Positions 24,610 through 38,873 of a DNA stretch of 64,000 nt are shown piece by piece. A program made the translations under genes and the position numbers. The stretch is taken from contig NC_079514.1 of assembly GCF_000801105.2 (NCBI RefSeq), forward strand, positions 29,437,075-29,501,074, read 5' to 3'. Each line of letters starts with the position of its first letter. Position 1 is the stretch's first letter. This stretch comes from Raphanus sativus (lineage: Eukaryota > Streptophyta > Magnoliopsida > Brassicales > Brassicaceae). A model generated the notes under the pieces. The model ran no database searches and was not told the DNA's origin. It worked only from the letters and a program-made list of their open reading frames with translations.

Positions 24610-26150
24610 CTAGGTGATATCCGCGCCTTGCGCGGAGTACACGAACTAATAGAGATTAGAATTTTTAATCTATAGATATTAGAATGATAAATGTTTTAGT
24701 CACAAATATTACATACATGTTATATGATGAAATATTGAAGGACATTGTGCATATTATAGAAAGTAAGCTTCAATTTTTTTTCAAAACTTGTGTAATTCGT
24801 AAGGTGTAATTGAAGTAAATTTTGTGAAAGTAAATCTATAAGAGTAATTTACAACTTGTGTAATTGGTTAGATTTTTGTTTAATTATTTAAAAAACTTGT
24901 TTAATAATGTTTATCAATTAAATTCCCATAATTTTGTGTGTGATTTATATTAGTTATGAGAATTTAAATAAATTTATAGTAAATTTTTTATATTAACCGA
25001 AACTAAAATGCGTTATGATAATTGCGTATATCAGTTTTTTATTTTCAATATTGCATAAATTACGGTCAAATTAAAATTTCCTTAATATATATCTTTTCTT
25101 AGAATAATGTTATTTGAATTTGGTTAAATTACGGTCATAACCTATTTTTTTATTCATATGCAAATTGATGAACAATAACATTATTAATCTATTAACATTT
25201 ATTGAGATTTCAAGGTCTTGCTGCTTAAGTTAAAAGATTTCAATTTATTATAAATTTTCATTTTGAATTTTATGTACTTCGTAATATCAATTCACAATAT
25301 TAAGAATATTAATGACATGATTGACATTGTGATTTGCCTAAACACATAAAATTGAATTAATATATGCACAATTAATCTATCTTATTAAAATAGAAACATT
25401 ACAACTTTTTTAGGTGGATTTTTAAAAGTGGACCTCATATATTTAAATTAAATATCTCATTCTTTATTATATAATACGTATCATAGTCTAACTTTGCATT
25501 GATGTATTTCCTTAAATACAGTTCTTCTTTTGTCCATATTCCATATATGATTTTTACATTTATTACATGTCGATTTAAATAAGATATATACTAAGAATAC
25601 TAAAAATATTAATCGTTCTATAATTACCCTATACAATTCATTTTAAATTGATCAGTATACTTTCATTGATCATATTAATTTTATTAGTACGAATAACATT
25701 AGGTAGATAAGTCATAGACACATAGATAAAGATGATTGTTCTTATAACTACGTTGGGCCTAATCTACTTTCTAAAAAAAATAACACATAGCTTCATATAT
25801 TGTTTAGAATATAGTAATATTGTATAGTATTATACTTATACAATAATACTAAAAACAAACCAAACTGAAATATAATATATATCGAAAATGCTTTGAACCA
25901 TTACACACAAAATATATTAGACCTCGGAGATAAAATTCACTTTAAAACTACGTTATAATATTTTAAAAAATTAAATTTCGTAATGTACAAAAACATAAGT
26001 TTTATATAAAATTTTGTGTTACAATAAAAAGACACAACTCGCGCTTGCAAAGTGTTATTTTTACATACGAAAGACAGTTTTGATATTGTTCTTTAAACAC
26101 AAAATTGAATTATACAAACTCGATGCTACATAAAACTAAACAATATTGAA
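24610..26150. mobile_element. Helitron-derived region: minus 3' end at 24,610 and plus 5' end at 25,376
   Basis: At 24,609-24,636 the plus strand reads A|CTAG then hairpin CCGCGCCTTGCGCGG, a minus-strand 3' terminus. At 25,376 TCTATCTTATTAAAATAGAA is a plus-strand 5' terminus. No clean partner ends were found for either; the plus 5' end may belong to a copy whose 3' end is degraded near 26,040. Confidence 0.45.
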
Positions 26151-26796
26151 TCTATCTTATTAAAACAGAAACATTCTATTGGACCTAACATTTATTTTGT
26201 AAGTTTTTAAATTAAATACACCTTTATACTTTATAGTTAAATCTACATTAAATCACTATTGTTACTTTCTTTATACTATTATTCATGTTTCCAAACAATA
26301 TACTTATTTCTTTATACTACTATTAATGTTTCCAAACAATATATTTTTTATACTACTATCAATGTTTCCAAACAATATAATAATCAATCTTAGTTATTTT
26401 ATATCTATCATTTTCTCTTTAAAATTTCGTAGAAACATCATAATTTTATAAATTGCAAAATAATGAACTTTAAAATTTGGATTATAAGATTACAAATTAT
26501 GAAACTATTACAATTTAAATCAAATTAGATTACATATCGGTCATCCATCAGTTCAATCGGTTAGTCTCGGGTTTTAGCAATTTTTTAATATGAATAATTT
26601 AAAAACCTAAATTGAATTGTCAGATCTCCGGATTAACCGATATAATCACAATCGGGTTGAATTTAAAAACACTGATTTAAATGCAAAAATATTTTAAATA
26701 CACACTCTTTAAAAAGTACCAAATATTTATTAAGTTATTAGTGAAATTTTTCATCGTAAAATATTCCGCGCTTCCAAAGCGCGGGTCAAGATCTAG
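26151..26796 (+). mobile_element. Short non-autonomous Helitron
   Basis: The 5' end is A|TCTATCTTATTAAAACAGAA. The 3' end is the hairpin CCGCGCTTCCAAAGCGCGG, then GTCAAGATCTAG and host T. At 646 bp it contains no protein coding. Both termini and A/T flanks are seen. Confidence 0.75.
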
Positions 26797-27501
26797 TGAC
26801 ATGATTATAACTTATAGGGATGATGGTCATTATCATAATGAAATGATTATGATTTGTAATGTATTATAAGAAATAATAGGCGTTTTTATTTCGGTCAAAA
26901 ATATAGAAATGCATACCAAGTTTAGTCAGAAAGAGATTGAGATGGAGTAAAAAACACGTAAAACATGTAATATATATGTCACTAACTTTTTATGATAACA
27001 TATAGATTGATATTCACATTTTTAATATTTTAAAAAGAAATTGTAACTAATACTTTTGTAAAGTATTAGTTGGTTCTAGAATTTGTTTTTAAAATCTAAA
27101 TTAAAATAAATAAATTTAAAAATTACGACCAAGTAAATTATTGTTTTCAATATAATTTAGAATATTTGGAAAATGATATTAATTGGTTCTAGATTTATTT
27201 TTATTTTCTTAGTAAACATTAACTCAAGAACAAAATAGTAACTGAAGGTTTAATTTTACCTCGATTTGAAAGAAACAAATATTATATCGGCAAAATTTTA
27301 ATCAGAATAATACCTAACTTTTAGTTTATAATTTAAATTTATTAAAATGTATTATAACTAAAAATCAGCAAATATGAAACAATATTAACTATGAGATTTG
27401 ACCATATTAAAGAATCTAATAATTTATATGGTCAAAATTATTTGTCTATTAGCATTTATGTTGATTGCTTAGTTAAAAATTCTTGGGCTTAAATTAAGGG
27501 A

Positions 27502-27547
<46 letters not shown>

Positions 27548-28912
27548 TATTATATATATATATAGTAATTTGTTATTTAGTTTAGTCGAATATAAAAATT
27601 TCGAGAGTTTAATTTTGAAGTAAATAAAATATCATAAAATTAATAATAACTCATAGAAAACTAATGCAAAAAAATAGTATATTGTTTCATAGAAGCAAGA
27701 TGCTCGTCAATCAGGTATTAAAGGTTGAAAAGATAAATATGGTAACTATTAACTAAGATGATCTAAACGTTTGCCTTGACAAACTCCATAATATGAAAAA
27801 AATAGAAATCTCGCAAATCGTATCAATTAAGAATAAAATTTGGTGGTAAAGTCTCACAAATTAGGCAATAATAAGATAAACAATCCATGATTTGCGAGAT
27901 TGTTTAGCATTTACTACAAAATTATAATTTAAAGAAGTAAAGAAATATCATAGTTTATAGCAAACATAAAATATAAATAATATATAATTATGTTAGTATC
28001 ACCTATCACTTAAATATTGCATATTGTCATTGGATTACTTATCCACATGGGTGTAGTAGAAATTATGGATTACAATATTGTATCATAAAAATTATTAAAA
28101 TTATGATAAACATAAAATATAAATAAAATATAAATTATGGTAGTATCACTTAAATATAATACTTTGTCTCATCCTTTGGTTATAACAAACATAAAATATA
28201 ACAAACATAAAAATATGAGGCATATAAAATGTAGTTTATATGAGGCATATAAAATGTAGTATTACTTTGCTTATGTTTATAGTTTAGCGATGTAGTATTA
28301 CCAAGCCTACCAATATGAGGCATATAAAATGTAGTTGTCCCATTATAAAATTATGATCAACGCATTTTTGGAAAATATGAGTGCAAATTTCGTAAATATG
28401 AATAATATTAAATATAAGGCATATAACATTTGTCCATTAGAGTGACATGAAAAGTAAATATTCTGGTAAAGATGGATTTTTGAAAAAATAGTGTAAGGTG
28501 AAGTGTAGAGTTGCCACATAAAAAATAGCATACATGTAATAAACACATAAACAAAAAGTTTATTTGAAAGTGGTCTCTTCAAATAATAGAAAGGGGATTC
28601 GATCAAACTGTGTTAACGAAATATTTTAGCTACTTATTGTCACTAAATCACACAAGGCTTTTAAAAGTATAGCACTTGGATTTTTATTTCTAAACAATTT
28701 GGTGTTAAATGTTTTTTAATATTTCTACTTGTCATTCAAAAGTTACCCATTGTATACATAATTTATATTTTCTACTATATTTACATCTGCACAATCACGT
28801 ATAACCACCTAGTTATGATTTATTTACAAATCAATACAAATATAGTATTAAATAACTCTAATTTTAAGTGATCACAAATATAGTAGTAAATAACTCTAAT
28901 TTTAAGTAATCA
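26797..28912. other. AT-rich intergenic DNA with microsatellite and short repeats
   Basis: It contains an imperfect TA tract at about 27,502-27,564 and three copies of ATGAGGCATATAAAATGTAG between 28,210 and 28,335. No gene was recognised. Confidence 0.55.
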
Positions 28913-31900
28913 CTAGATTTTGATCCGCGCTTAAAAGCGCGGATTTTGCTCTCTTATTAAATATAACTAAAAAGATATATACAGACTGACGATGCATTGA
29001 TATTGGTTCGGATTCGTGTCAAAGACAAAGTATCTATTAAGTATTTTCTTAAACCAACGGTCTCTGATATTCTAGATATTACTCGAGATCTGATAGAGTA
29101 CTCAAATTACCTGAAACTTTTGTGTATATTAGATATATTTTGATATTTTGAATATGATGTCATACTACTAATATTTTTTTAAGTTTTGAGTTTTTGTTTT
29201 CGGTTATAGTTTCATGCTTCAGGTAAAATTTCAAATTTAGAAATATATTATGGGTATTTTGATGAAATTTTAGATACTTTTTGGTTTATCGGGTCAGATT
29301 CATGAGTATTTGAATATTTTTGGGTATTTTTTTGTGTTTCATGTATTTTAAATATTTTTGGGTATCTAGTTTAATTTTTGTGTATATTAGGTTTTCTGGG
29401 ATCTCAAATATGTTTTCGGGATTACAAATACTTTTTTAAGTTTTGAGTTTTTGTTTTCGAATATATTTTTTGGTATCAGATAAAATTTCAATTTAAAAAA
29501 AACACATTTCAGGTATTCAGAAAAAGAACTTTTTGGTTCTTCATGTCAGATTCATGTAAATTTTGGGTGTTTTGGGTATTGAAGAATTTTTAGATATTAT
29601 TTGGGTTTTCAGATTGTGTTCCAGTATTTTTTTTTTTTGAGATTTTCGGGTGTTTAAATTATTTTCCGGGTTCTGAACACCCAAAACCAATCTGGACTTT
29701 TTATGTATTCTTATAGGTATCTAATCTATTAAAACTGAAGTACAACTATGAATTAATCCTTAATTTTTCTCAATAATTACAAAAGAATGCCACTGATCAA
29801 AATACAGTAGTTTTACATTTTAACTCAAAAAATTCGTATACCACAAATAATGCTAAACCATTCTGTTCGGTTGAGAATTTAATTACTTAAATTTGACAAT
29901 CACATATTCACACACCCTTTATGGCACTTAGCATTAAATAACATGTAGAAATAGAATAAAGCTTGATGTCTTGATATGAGTAATTCCTAAAGTTTACACT
30001 ATCATTAACTTCTGCATGATTCATCATTCAAATTCCGTTTTCTGTTAAAATTTTATATAGATACGATTTAATCTACCAGCAACATTTCAATCTTATGTGT
30101 GCGTGATTAAGGGCCTTCAATATAGGCCATAAAATCCCTAAATATCTGACTTTTGTTTTTGGAAATATCTAACTATTATATACATAAAAAATAAATTGCA
30201 TCAGTAAAATCACTGTGATATATTTTTTTTTTTCAAAATCCATTTTGTGAAGGCTATAATATGGCAATATATAGAGTAATTAATATTATTATGTCATCTA
30301 ATTATGTATTTTTATAAGATGGTGCATATAAAATACTATTAATTATATAATTATTTATATGATGGACCAATACAATTAATTATATGATGACATATATGAT
30401 ACATAATAGTGATTAGGACTGGCATTCAAGTATCCATTCTAATTCGTTTCGGATCTGTTTGGATTTCGGGTTTCCGAAGTCAATGATTTCAGTCCCATTT
30501 ATATATTTCTAAATTTCAGTTCGAATTATGATTAGGGCTGGGCGTTCAGGTATCCATTCGGATTCGTTTCGGATCTGTTTGGGTTTTGGGTTTTCGGGGT
30601 CAAAGATTTCAGCTCCATTTAGTTCGGGTTCCGATAACCAATTTATTTATTTTTTAAAAAAATTCATTATATATTTTGAATTTCTTAAATTCTATAAGTA
30701 AAATAATATATTGTATATAAATCTGAATAACATATGTCAGAATACCTAAACTTAACATATAAATTGGTTTAGTTTAAATTTTGGATCAAAAATCAATAAT
30801 TTTTAAAAATATTTTTGGTGTTTTGAGTGTACTTCCACTATGTTAGATATTTATATTTGACTATTTTTATATATTTTCAAGTATTTAAACCAATCTAAAA
30901 GTATCATATATATTTTGGATGTTTTATATACATTAAAACTAAAAATAATTAATATATATATACGTATATAAAACTTTCGGATACATTTTGATATCTAAAA
31001 TACTTCGGTTTGAATTGGTTGTTGTTTCGGTTGTCTAAATATCAAAATTTTGAATAATTTGGATATTTAATCAATTTTGGTTCGGATTTTGTATTACTCT
31101 TTCGGATCGTGATCGGTTCAGTTCTTTAAATTTAATTTTTTTATCTATTTTGATATTGATATAAAAAATAAATAGCAATATATTTTTGAAATATATACCC
31201 GCACGGGTGTGCGGGTCAAAATCTAGTTTTCAATTATGGACCGAGACCGACATGAATCTCAGAAAGACATACCTGAACACAAACCAAAATATTTGAAATA
31301 CCTAGTTATGTCCAAAAATTTAGAATCAAAGAATAAAGACCTGAAAGGAATCGATTTGTATCCGCCCCAAAAACTTGAATTGCCAAACCTTCTCTCTCAT
31401 TGATTTTTTTGACCTGCGCTATGGATTATATTTTTTTGAAATAAAATCATATATTTTAATTATTATATATTATTATGTTAAAAAATATTATGGCGAAGAA
31501 GAAATTTTCAAAATTATTTAGTTTATTAATTAGTTTATTTGAGATTTTGTATATATATTGTTATGTAATTCTCTTTTAGGCTTGAGTTTTTACTCAGACC
31601 CAAAAAATGAACTGAAACCTACTCAAAAGATACAGATTTGGATTTGGTCCAAGTTAAGAACAAAAATATTATTGGATATCTTTTTTGGACCCGCAAGTCT
31701 TTGTTGAATCCATGTCTTACACGAAATCCCATAGTGTATCCAAAATTACCCAATTTTGTGTACATTAGCTAGTGTATCCAAAAAACCCAAATTATTTTGT
31801 GTAAATTAGCTATATTTGAGCATTTCAAATATGTTTACAGTATAACGAATAATTTTAATTTTAATTATAGTTTCGGGTTTCAGTTACAATTTCAAAATTT

Positions 31901-32617
31901 TAAAATATAAATTGGGTATTTTTTGGTTCCTCGGATCAAATTTAAAGTTAAAGTTTGGATTTTTTTGGATATACGAATATTTTGGGTATTTATTTGAGTT
32001 TTCTGGTATGTTTTTGTGTTTGTGATTTTTTTTTTTTGGTTTTTGAGTATTTTTGAGATTTTAGATATTTTAAGTTTTTTTCATGGTATTAAAAATTCGA
32101 ACCGATCTAGACATGTTATATACCCCGAAAATACATGTGTTTTACATGTATTCATTGAATTATTGATATGTACCCGAAATGAATCAATCCGAACCCGGAC
32201 CACAAATTTTCAAATACATTATTAGGTCTAAGAATATATTATTATATGAATGTCTCGATATAATTTCGGTTTTGTGATGTATTAGCCGTCGTCTAACATT
32301 ATAATTGGACATTACAATTCACGTGAATATTAACGTATGATATGATAACCATATTATTTAATAAAATAAAGGTAATAGTACTAAATAAGAACAATATTCT
32401 AAGGATATTATTGTAGATGTATATAGATAATATTCTGATGATATTAATGATACTCTAAATCAGTACCTTATATATAGGAGCTAATATAATTAGAAGATAT
32501 TTAGATTAGAAGATATTTAGAAAGATTATTTAGTTGGTCTAAGTAGATTAATGAAAGGGTCCAAAACAACTTGTATAAGTCGACTTTTCAAGACTGCTTC
32601 TCTTTTAATAGTATAGA
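28913..32617 (-). mobile_element. Helitron, minus strand, interrupted by a nested Helitron
   Basis: The minus-strand 5' end is A|TCTATACTATTAAAAGAGAA at 32,617. The 3' end is the hairpin CCGCGCTTTTAAGCGCGG, then ATCAAAATCTAG at 28,913 and host T. The total is 3,705 bp, of which 1,507 bp is a second Helitron in the opposite orientation. Neither holds Rep or helicase coding; the interior is rich in TTTGGGTATTTT-type text common in Brassica repeats. Confidence 0.65.
29720..31226 (+). mobile_element. Nested non-autonomous Helitron
   Basis: The 5' end is A|TCTAATCTATTAAAACTGAA. The 3' end is the hairpin CCCGCACGGGTGTGCGGG, then TCAAAATCTAG and host T at 31,227. Inside, a segment of about 90 bp is duplicated (about 30,412-30,500 and 30,530-30,620). 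No transposase coding is seen. Confidence 0.7.
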
Positions 32618-33688
32618 TTAACTTTTTCTATTCTATTAAATCATCTCACAAATCAAGTTTAGCTAAATCTTAGTGTTCACATATTTTCTAAGATGTTTTA
32701 GCTAAATTTTAGAAATATTCAAATTTAAAATGATTTTTAATAATATTCCCAGACTATCGTATAATCCCACACATTTAGCTTGTAAGATCAAAATTATATG
32801 TATTTCGAATACTCCTAAATATATTTTTAACAATTAATGTTACCATTAATTATTTTAAACAATAAAAATCTATATATGAAAATTTAAATATTTTTGAACT
32901 TGTAGAACAATATGGAATGTTTATAACCGAACATTTCATTTTTAGTATATCTAAATCTCGCCCAAATTATATATACATATATTTAAAATATATTTTTAAC
33001 CATTTCAATTACTACTAATTATTTTCAACAATTAAATCTATCTATATTAAAATTTTAATATTTTTGAATTATTTGTAAAAAATATTTAGTGTTTATAACC
33101 GAATTATTTTTTTATTGTTTTAAATTTCATGATGTGGACCATATTTAATCAAAATATTTAAAATATTATTATAAACGATTTCGTTTTAAAGGAATTATTA
33201 CTAGCTCTAGTTACGCACTGATTAAGTTCTAGTTAGAGTTAAAATTAACTTTTAAGGATTGTGAGAATATGAAAAATGTCCCAAAATGTTACATCCTGGC
33301 CGTACATTAATAGGTCCACATTTTATGTGATTTTGTACGGTCATGATTTGATTGAAATTCGATCCTGGCCGTCATTATATATGGTAACAACATGAAGATA
33401 TTAATCTGTTTGCTAGAAAAAAAATACTAAACTCATGAACTTATAAAACAAGTTTCTTTCTTTCCATAAAAGACTCGATATTTACCTCGAGAAAATCTAC
33501 CGTATGCTACAGATTATGCGTATTACACGTCTGATGACAAAACGACCGGTTTGTGTAAACCAGTTATGTCTAGTTCGATTCTACTTGGTTCAGCAAGCAG
33601 ACCCTAAACTCAGTTCCAGTTTGGCCAGAAAGACAATAAAAATGGAGCAGAGTTAGACAGCCAATTCAAGAGCCCTGTCTTCTAATCT
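32618..33688. other. Intergenic DNA downstream of ALG6
   Basis: AT-rich, no recognised element. The ATCCTGGCCGT segment occurs twice (about 33,293 and 33,362). The 3' UTR of ALG6 should lie just below 33,689. Confidence 0.5.
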
Positions 33689-36140
33689 TCAGATTTGCTT
33701 CTTTTCTTTATCCGCAGACCTGAAATGACTCGAGAAATTCCACTGCGTATAGTTTGTGTAAATGGCAAACATAACAAAGTATGAGAAACATAGAATCATG
33801 ATCAGTGCTTCGAATAGGAAAGGGTACTTTGAGGGAGGTTGAATGGTCAGGTAAACGACATGGAGTAATACGGAGATGAAGAAATGGGTTCTAAGTAAGA
33901 ACACATAACCAGGGAAGCTGGTAAAGGAGAACGATGAAGTTTTAGTTTTGGGTAAGGTGATGTGAGTCCCTGGGGAATGATAGATGAGGGTAAAAAGGAA
34001 ATGTAATGTTAAGTAAGGTAGCAAGAGTTTGTCACGGCAAAGAAGAGGGAACATCGAGAAGAGAGCGTAATAGGTTAAATGATTGAAATGGTCAGGGATT
34101 TTGAGAGCTAACAGTGTTGCCGCTAGAAAAGGCATCAGGATTGATTTCTCATGCACTGCAGATTCAAAAGAAGAATGTTAGATACTAAAAGGTTGTGGAG
34201 ATTGAAGATGAAATGTGTATATCTATATATACCTTGGAAGGAAAATAAGTAGAAAGCCATTGAACTATTGAGCAAGCCATATAGGAAACCTTCGTTGCTT
34301 GGTGACAAGATTTGCTGAACCATTGATGGGAGAGAAGCTAATACAGTTGCAGCTAAGCTCATAGACTTGAGAGATGGTGTTGTGAATAGTTTTTTCCATT
34401 TTATGAGAATGGAAGTGGTGCACCAGAAATTTGCTACGTAATCCTCGTATATTCCCCTCTCAAACGGAGCAAGACGGGAGAGAACCTGCGTCATCAACCA
34501 ATCAGATTATGTGCAGTTTACATCAGAGGAGGAAGCAAGAAGTGCAATTTCACAGTATAAAAAATGATCGAATGTGTATTTACCATTAAGAGGTCGTCCA
34601 CAGAATGCAAATATGGCCACCAAACAACAACGAATGTCACGATGACTGCAATTCCAAGCTTCAGCACAGAAAGTACTGGATTTTTCCGTCTTAGGCATTT
34701 ACCAAGCAGATGGCTGAAAAAGGCAGGAGCAAAGTATGCACTCATCTGCAACATTCGGCAAATGAGACAGTATGTTATGACCAAGGAACATATCCAATGA
34801 TCACATCATTGTTAAATCCAAATATCAAGAACCGCTTAGACTAACAAAACTGTATGTACAGAACATTCAAAGATGCATGGCCAAACTACACTACTCCACT
34901 CCCTTAAGAATATTACACATTTTCACATCATATATCACACATTTATACTCATTGTTGCAACGCCATGACGCACTAAGGCGCTCGCCTCGAATCAAATTTT
35001 TTTAAACATCATCCTCATCGTAATTCAATACCATGTCTCCATCATTACACAACACAAAGATTAATAAAAAACGCCATGCAAGCTAAGAAGTCAAACAAAA
35101 CCAGGGAGATGGTAAAGCATCAACAAATTCTCAAGAAACAAGCCAACAACAACAAGATTGACAAGGAAGAAAACAGCAGTTTGCAACGTGACTGAACTAT
35201 CACGTCTTTGGTCTTTAAAACAGTAGGAACATAGTCCCAAGCGTTACCTGTTTATGGCTAAGAGCAAGAGTGAAGAAAACACAAGTAAGAACCTCGCTCC
35301 CACAGAGTACCGCAGCAATAGCACCAACTGTAAGTCCCAAGCTGATACAATTGTACTAAAAAAAAAAACAATCTCTAATGAGAATCATGAAACAACCAGA
35401 GAAAATCTTATACCAATAGAGACAACAATCATTAGACAAACCTGAAAATGACCATGATCAATGAGAATCAAACAAGGGTTCAACAGAATCATAGCAATAT
35501 GCCACGCCACTTCACTCTTGGCACGGTTCCTATGGTACACCAACACGAAAAAGAGAGCAGCTGGGAAGAATATGAGAGCATCAGAGGAAAAAACCGTCCA
35601 TCTCATCAACAACTTTCTACACAAAAGTTTCAAACTTGAGCGATACGTAGAGATTATTAATTTATCCAGATACAAAAACTCAATTTGGTATTATGAAATT
35701 ATATTAATTTATAGATTATTAATTTAAAGAGGTTACCCGTGATAAGATTCGTGCCCACGGGAAGTGAGAAGAGACACAGAATCAGGATCGAACGTTCGGA
35801 GGAGGATGCCATGGATGTAACTCTGGTAAGCAGTCAAAGGAGGGTAATCGAGTCCCCAGTAAGCGAGGTCGTTGTGAGTGCCGTTTCTGTACCAATCGAT
35901 GGGTGGGAGGTTTGTGGTTATCTCCATCCAGTGTCTCTGAGCTTCGAAATCTCCGAATTTCGGTGGAGTTCCGGCGCCGGAGTAGGGGAACATCGAGACC
36001 GCGGATCGGATCAGTAGTGCGAAGAGGGAGATGCAGAGGAAAGAAGTGGTGGTTCCTTTGTGTGTTAGCCACCACCAAGTGTCGATCGGAGGTGCGGTGC
36101 CATCGCCGGAGAGATTCACGGGCTTCCTCTTCGGCGGCAT
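33689..36140 (-). CDS. ALG6: Dolichyl-P-Glc:Man9GlcNAc2-PP-dolichol alpha-1,3-glucosyltransferase, ALG6-like
   Basis: Six exons (minus): 36140-35737, 35616-35442, 35355-35248, 34745-34584, 34485-34233, 34155-33689. They give 522 residues, all in phase with GT-AG introns. ALG6 adds the first glucose to the lipid-linked oligosaccharide on the lumenal side of the ER before N-glycosylation. It is a multi-pass membrane enzyme of the ALG6/ALG8 (GT57) family. The signature H-N-D-L-A-Y-W-G-L-D-Y-P-P-L-T-A-Y lies at about residues 91-107, in the first lumenal loop after the N-terminal membrane segment. A second family segment, L-N-P-C-L-I-L-I-D-H-G-H-F-Q, spans the end of exon 2. The C-terminus K-E-K-K-Q-I is a lysine-rich ER-type tail. 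The start is the first Met after an untranslated upstream region. ALG6 rather than ALG8 is favoured by overall similarity to Arabidopsis ALG6, as recalled, and by neighbours. Confidence 0.92.
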
Positions 36141-38765
36141 CTCTGGTTTAGTTTTTTGGGTTGGGAGTGTTGTTGATTAGAACCAAAATGGATCGGATCG
36201 GGTTTTGAAATTTATAAGTCGAGTTAACCGATTTCTACTTTCTAGAATTCCAAGTCAATATTTCTCAGCCATGCTCACAAGACACTAGCTGCCCTGGTTT
36301 CATCTGCTGAAATAAAATCTTTCTTTTTTTTGTAAACTTGCTGAAATAAATCTTTCAAAATTATTTTATATATAGTTTCACATTTTTTACCATGAAAGTA
36401 TAAAAGAGAAATTTCACTTTTACCTTCTTTCCATGGACATTTTCAAAAATGTGTGAGTATTAGATTTCCCTTTGCTTTATAAATATAGAAATATAAATAA
36501 TTATTCAGATAAATAATAAAAAAATAGTGTTTATAGTTTTCATATTATAAATTTTCAAGTTTCACGATGACAGAAAGATAATAAAAAAATATTGTTTATA
36601 GTTTTCATATTATAACTTTTCAAGCTTCAATTTTTTATTAAAAACTGAATTTCTTTTCAAAATATTTTATTATTTTAACTATTTATTATATATTTATTAA
36701 AATTCTAAACCACACCCTCCAAAATCTCACCCTTCAAATCTAAACCATAAGTCTAGATTATCTTCAATGTGATTCTTTATTTTTTTTCTCTACAATAGAG
36801 ATAAGTTTCTCTCCAATGTATTTATTTATTTTCTCTTCTAAAAAAATATTTTTAAAAATTCTTTTTTTTTTATTTTACAATTAACATTCTTTTACTTATA
36901 AATGTTGAAAATTAACATTTTCGTTATATCTTTTGGAATTGTTTCATAAAAATACAATATTATTTAATTTAAACATTTTATTACAAAAACATTAAACAAA
37001 AATAATAAAACAAATTAGATATTATCTAACCATTATTATTACTATATTTTCTCATAAATAATCAATTAATGCATTATGAAATGAGAAATGAACTTTTTGT
37101 CTTTAATATTTTTGAATCAACTTGACAACTTTGGATCGGTTATCTTCATCATCTGATATTTGAAGCAACAAGTAATAAAATCAACAAATTCCATGTCCAT
37201 CCATTTTGTTTGAATAATATTCTAATCAACAACCGTCTATCTATCGACACTCGCTCATCCACATCGACTGATACTTTTCAATATCCGTCTACCAATACCG
37301 CACATCGCGCATCGATCGATACTAAGATGTAAGATATGGTTGCAATTTTGATTCTCATGCAAGACGAGAATGAGAACCTGCATAATCATGGTTGCAATTT
37401 TGATTCTCCATGCAAGACGAGAATGATAACCTCCATAATCAGTAATGTCATCTGCGTAATGCAGCAGATCAGAGAGGTAAGAGAATTAGATTATTATTTA
37501 AAAGTAGGTTCAGTGGCAAAATAAATAATATGCCAAATAGTTGTAAAAGGGGTATGAATATTAGATAAAAATGTTATCATAAAATATCTTAAATGATATT
37601 CTGAATGTGCATAAGATTTACTCATTATATATTTTAGTTATATTATACAAGGAAGATTCTTACCTTTTTTCCTTAACATTAGTGGATTTATGTTTTTCTA
37701 AGGCTACATTTCATAAAAGTCTTTAAAATAATTTTATGACCAAACTAACTTATAAAAATGCTAAATAGGTTTTCACTGAAGCATATAAATATTAAAATAT
37801 CCTTAATAAATAATAAATTTCATATAAATAATATTTAGAATATGATCATTATAATTATAATTTTAAATCCTAAATCTTAATGTCTAAATCCTAATAAATC
37901 CCACCCAAAAATTAGACTTAAATTTTAGACCACTTAATTTTGAAGATATAAGTATTTTTTGAAAGAGAAATACTTTTAGATAACACTAAATTTTTTTTTG
38001 TCACAAATATAATCTATAAGGATCAAAATGACTAAATTGTTTTATTAAAAATATAAATATATACTTATACATTTAGAGTTACCTAATCTGGATCTTAAGG
38101 TTTAAAATTAAATGATGAAGTTTTGAGGTAGAGTTTAAAATTTTTAAAATAAAAAAAATAAATATTAAAAGTTTAACAATAAAAAATTTAAAATAGTTTC
38201 ATAAATTATATTCGAATTTCAAAAATTTGAAAAAATTGAACAAAAATAAAAATTTCAAATTTAAAAACATATAAATTCAAAACTATAACTTTTTATTTTA
38301 TTTATTTTTATATATCTAGTGTATAAGAGTTTTTTTTCTATTTAGTGAAATATATTAGATCATTTTTTCCTTTGGAGTTTTTTTTGTGAAAAACAAAACA
38401 AAAACTGAAAATGCATTATTTGAAAGAATTATCCTATTTTCAAATATTTTGATTATCTTAAAATATATATTTTTATGACAAAATATTTTTAAGGCTATCC
38501 TAAAAATTTTCCTTTTTTTACAATTAACTCTGTGGAGTAAATTTCGCATGCCAATATCTAAAAATCCCAAACCCAAGCACTAATTGAGTTGATTCCGAGG
38601 AAGATTATAATCACCTGTACGCACGTCCACTTAATTCCTATACTCCCTTTCCAATCCAACGGTTCAGAAGCCATGATTGTTTCTTCATCTCCACATGATC
38701 TTTACACACCAAAGGTAGTATATAGGCTTGCGGGTAGGCTATCAGCCATTAACACTTGTTAATAG
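36141..38765. other. Intergenic region between divergent ALG6 and RAD23
   Basis: A 52-bp unit (begins ATGGTTGCAATTTTGATTC) is repeated twice in tandem at about 37,337-37,441. The rest is AT-rich with no gene recognised. The promoters of both divergent genes must lie here. Confidence 0.55.
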
Positions 38766-38772
38766 TTCGATA

Positions 38773-38780
38773 TATATAAA
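38773..38780 (+). promoter_or_regulatory. Probable TATA box of RAD23
   Basis: TATATAAA lies about 95 bp before the ATG. It is followed by a CT-rich leader (CTCTCTCTATAC, CTTCTCTCTTCTCTC), typical of highly expressed plant genes. Confidence 0.6.
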
Positions 38781-38873
38781 GCCGACTCAAGACGCCCACA
38801 AAAGCGGTCTCTCTCTATACTTTGCTTCTCTCAACCTTCTCTCTTCTCTCAAGTTTTCCTCCTAAACGATACG

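Noticed and set aside
28210..28335. Possible CRISPR-like array of ATGAGGCATATAAAATGTAG
   Set aside because: Only three copies, irregular spacing, and the genome is a plant nuclear one.
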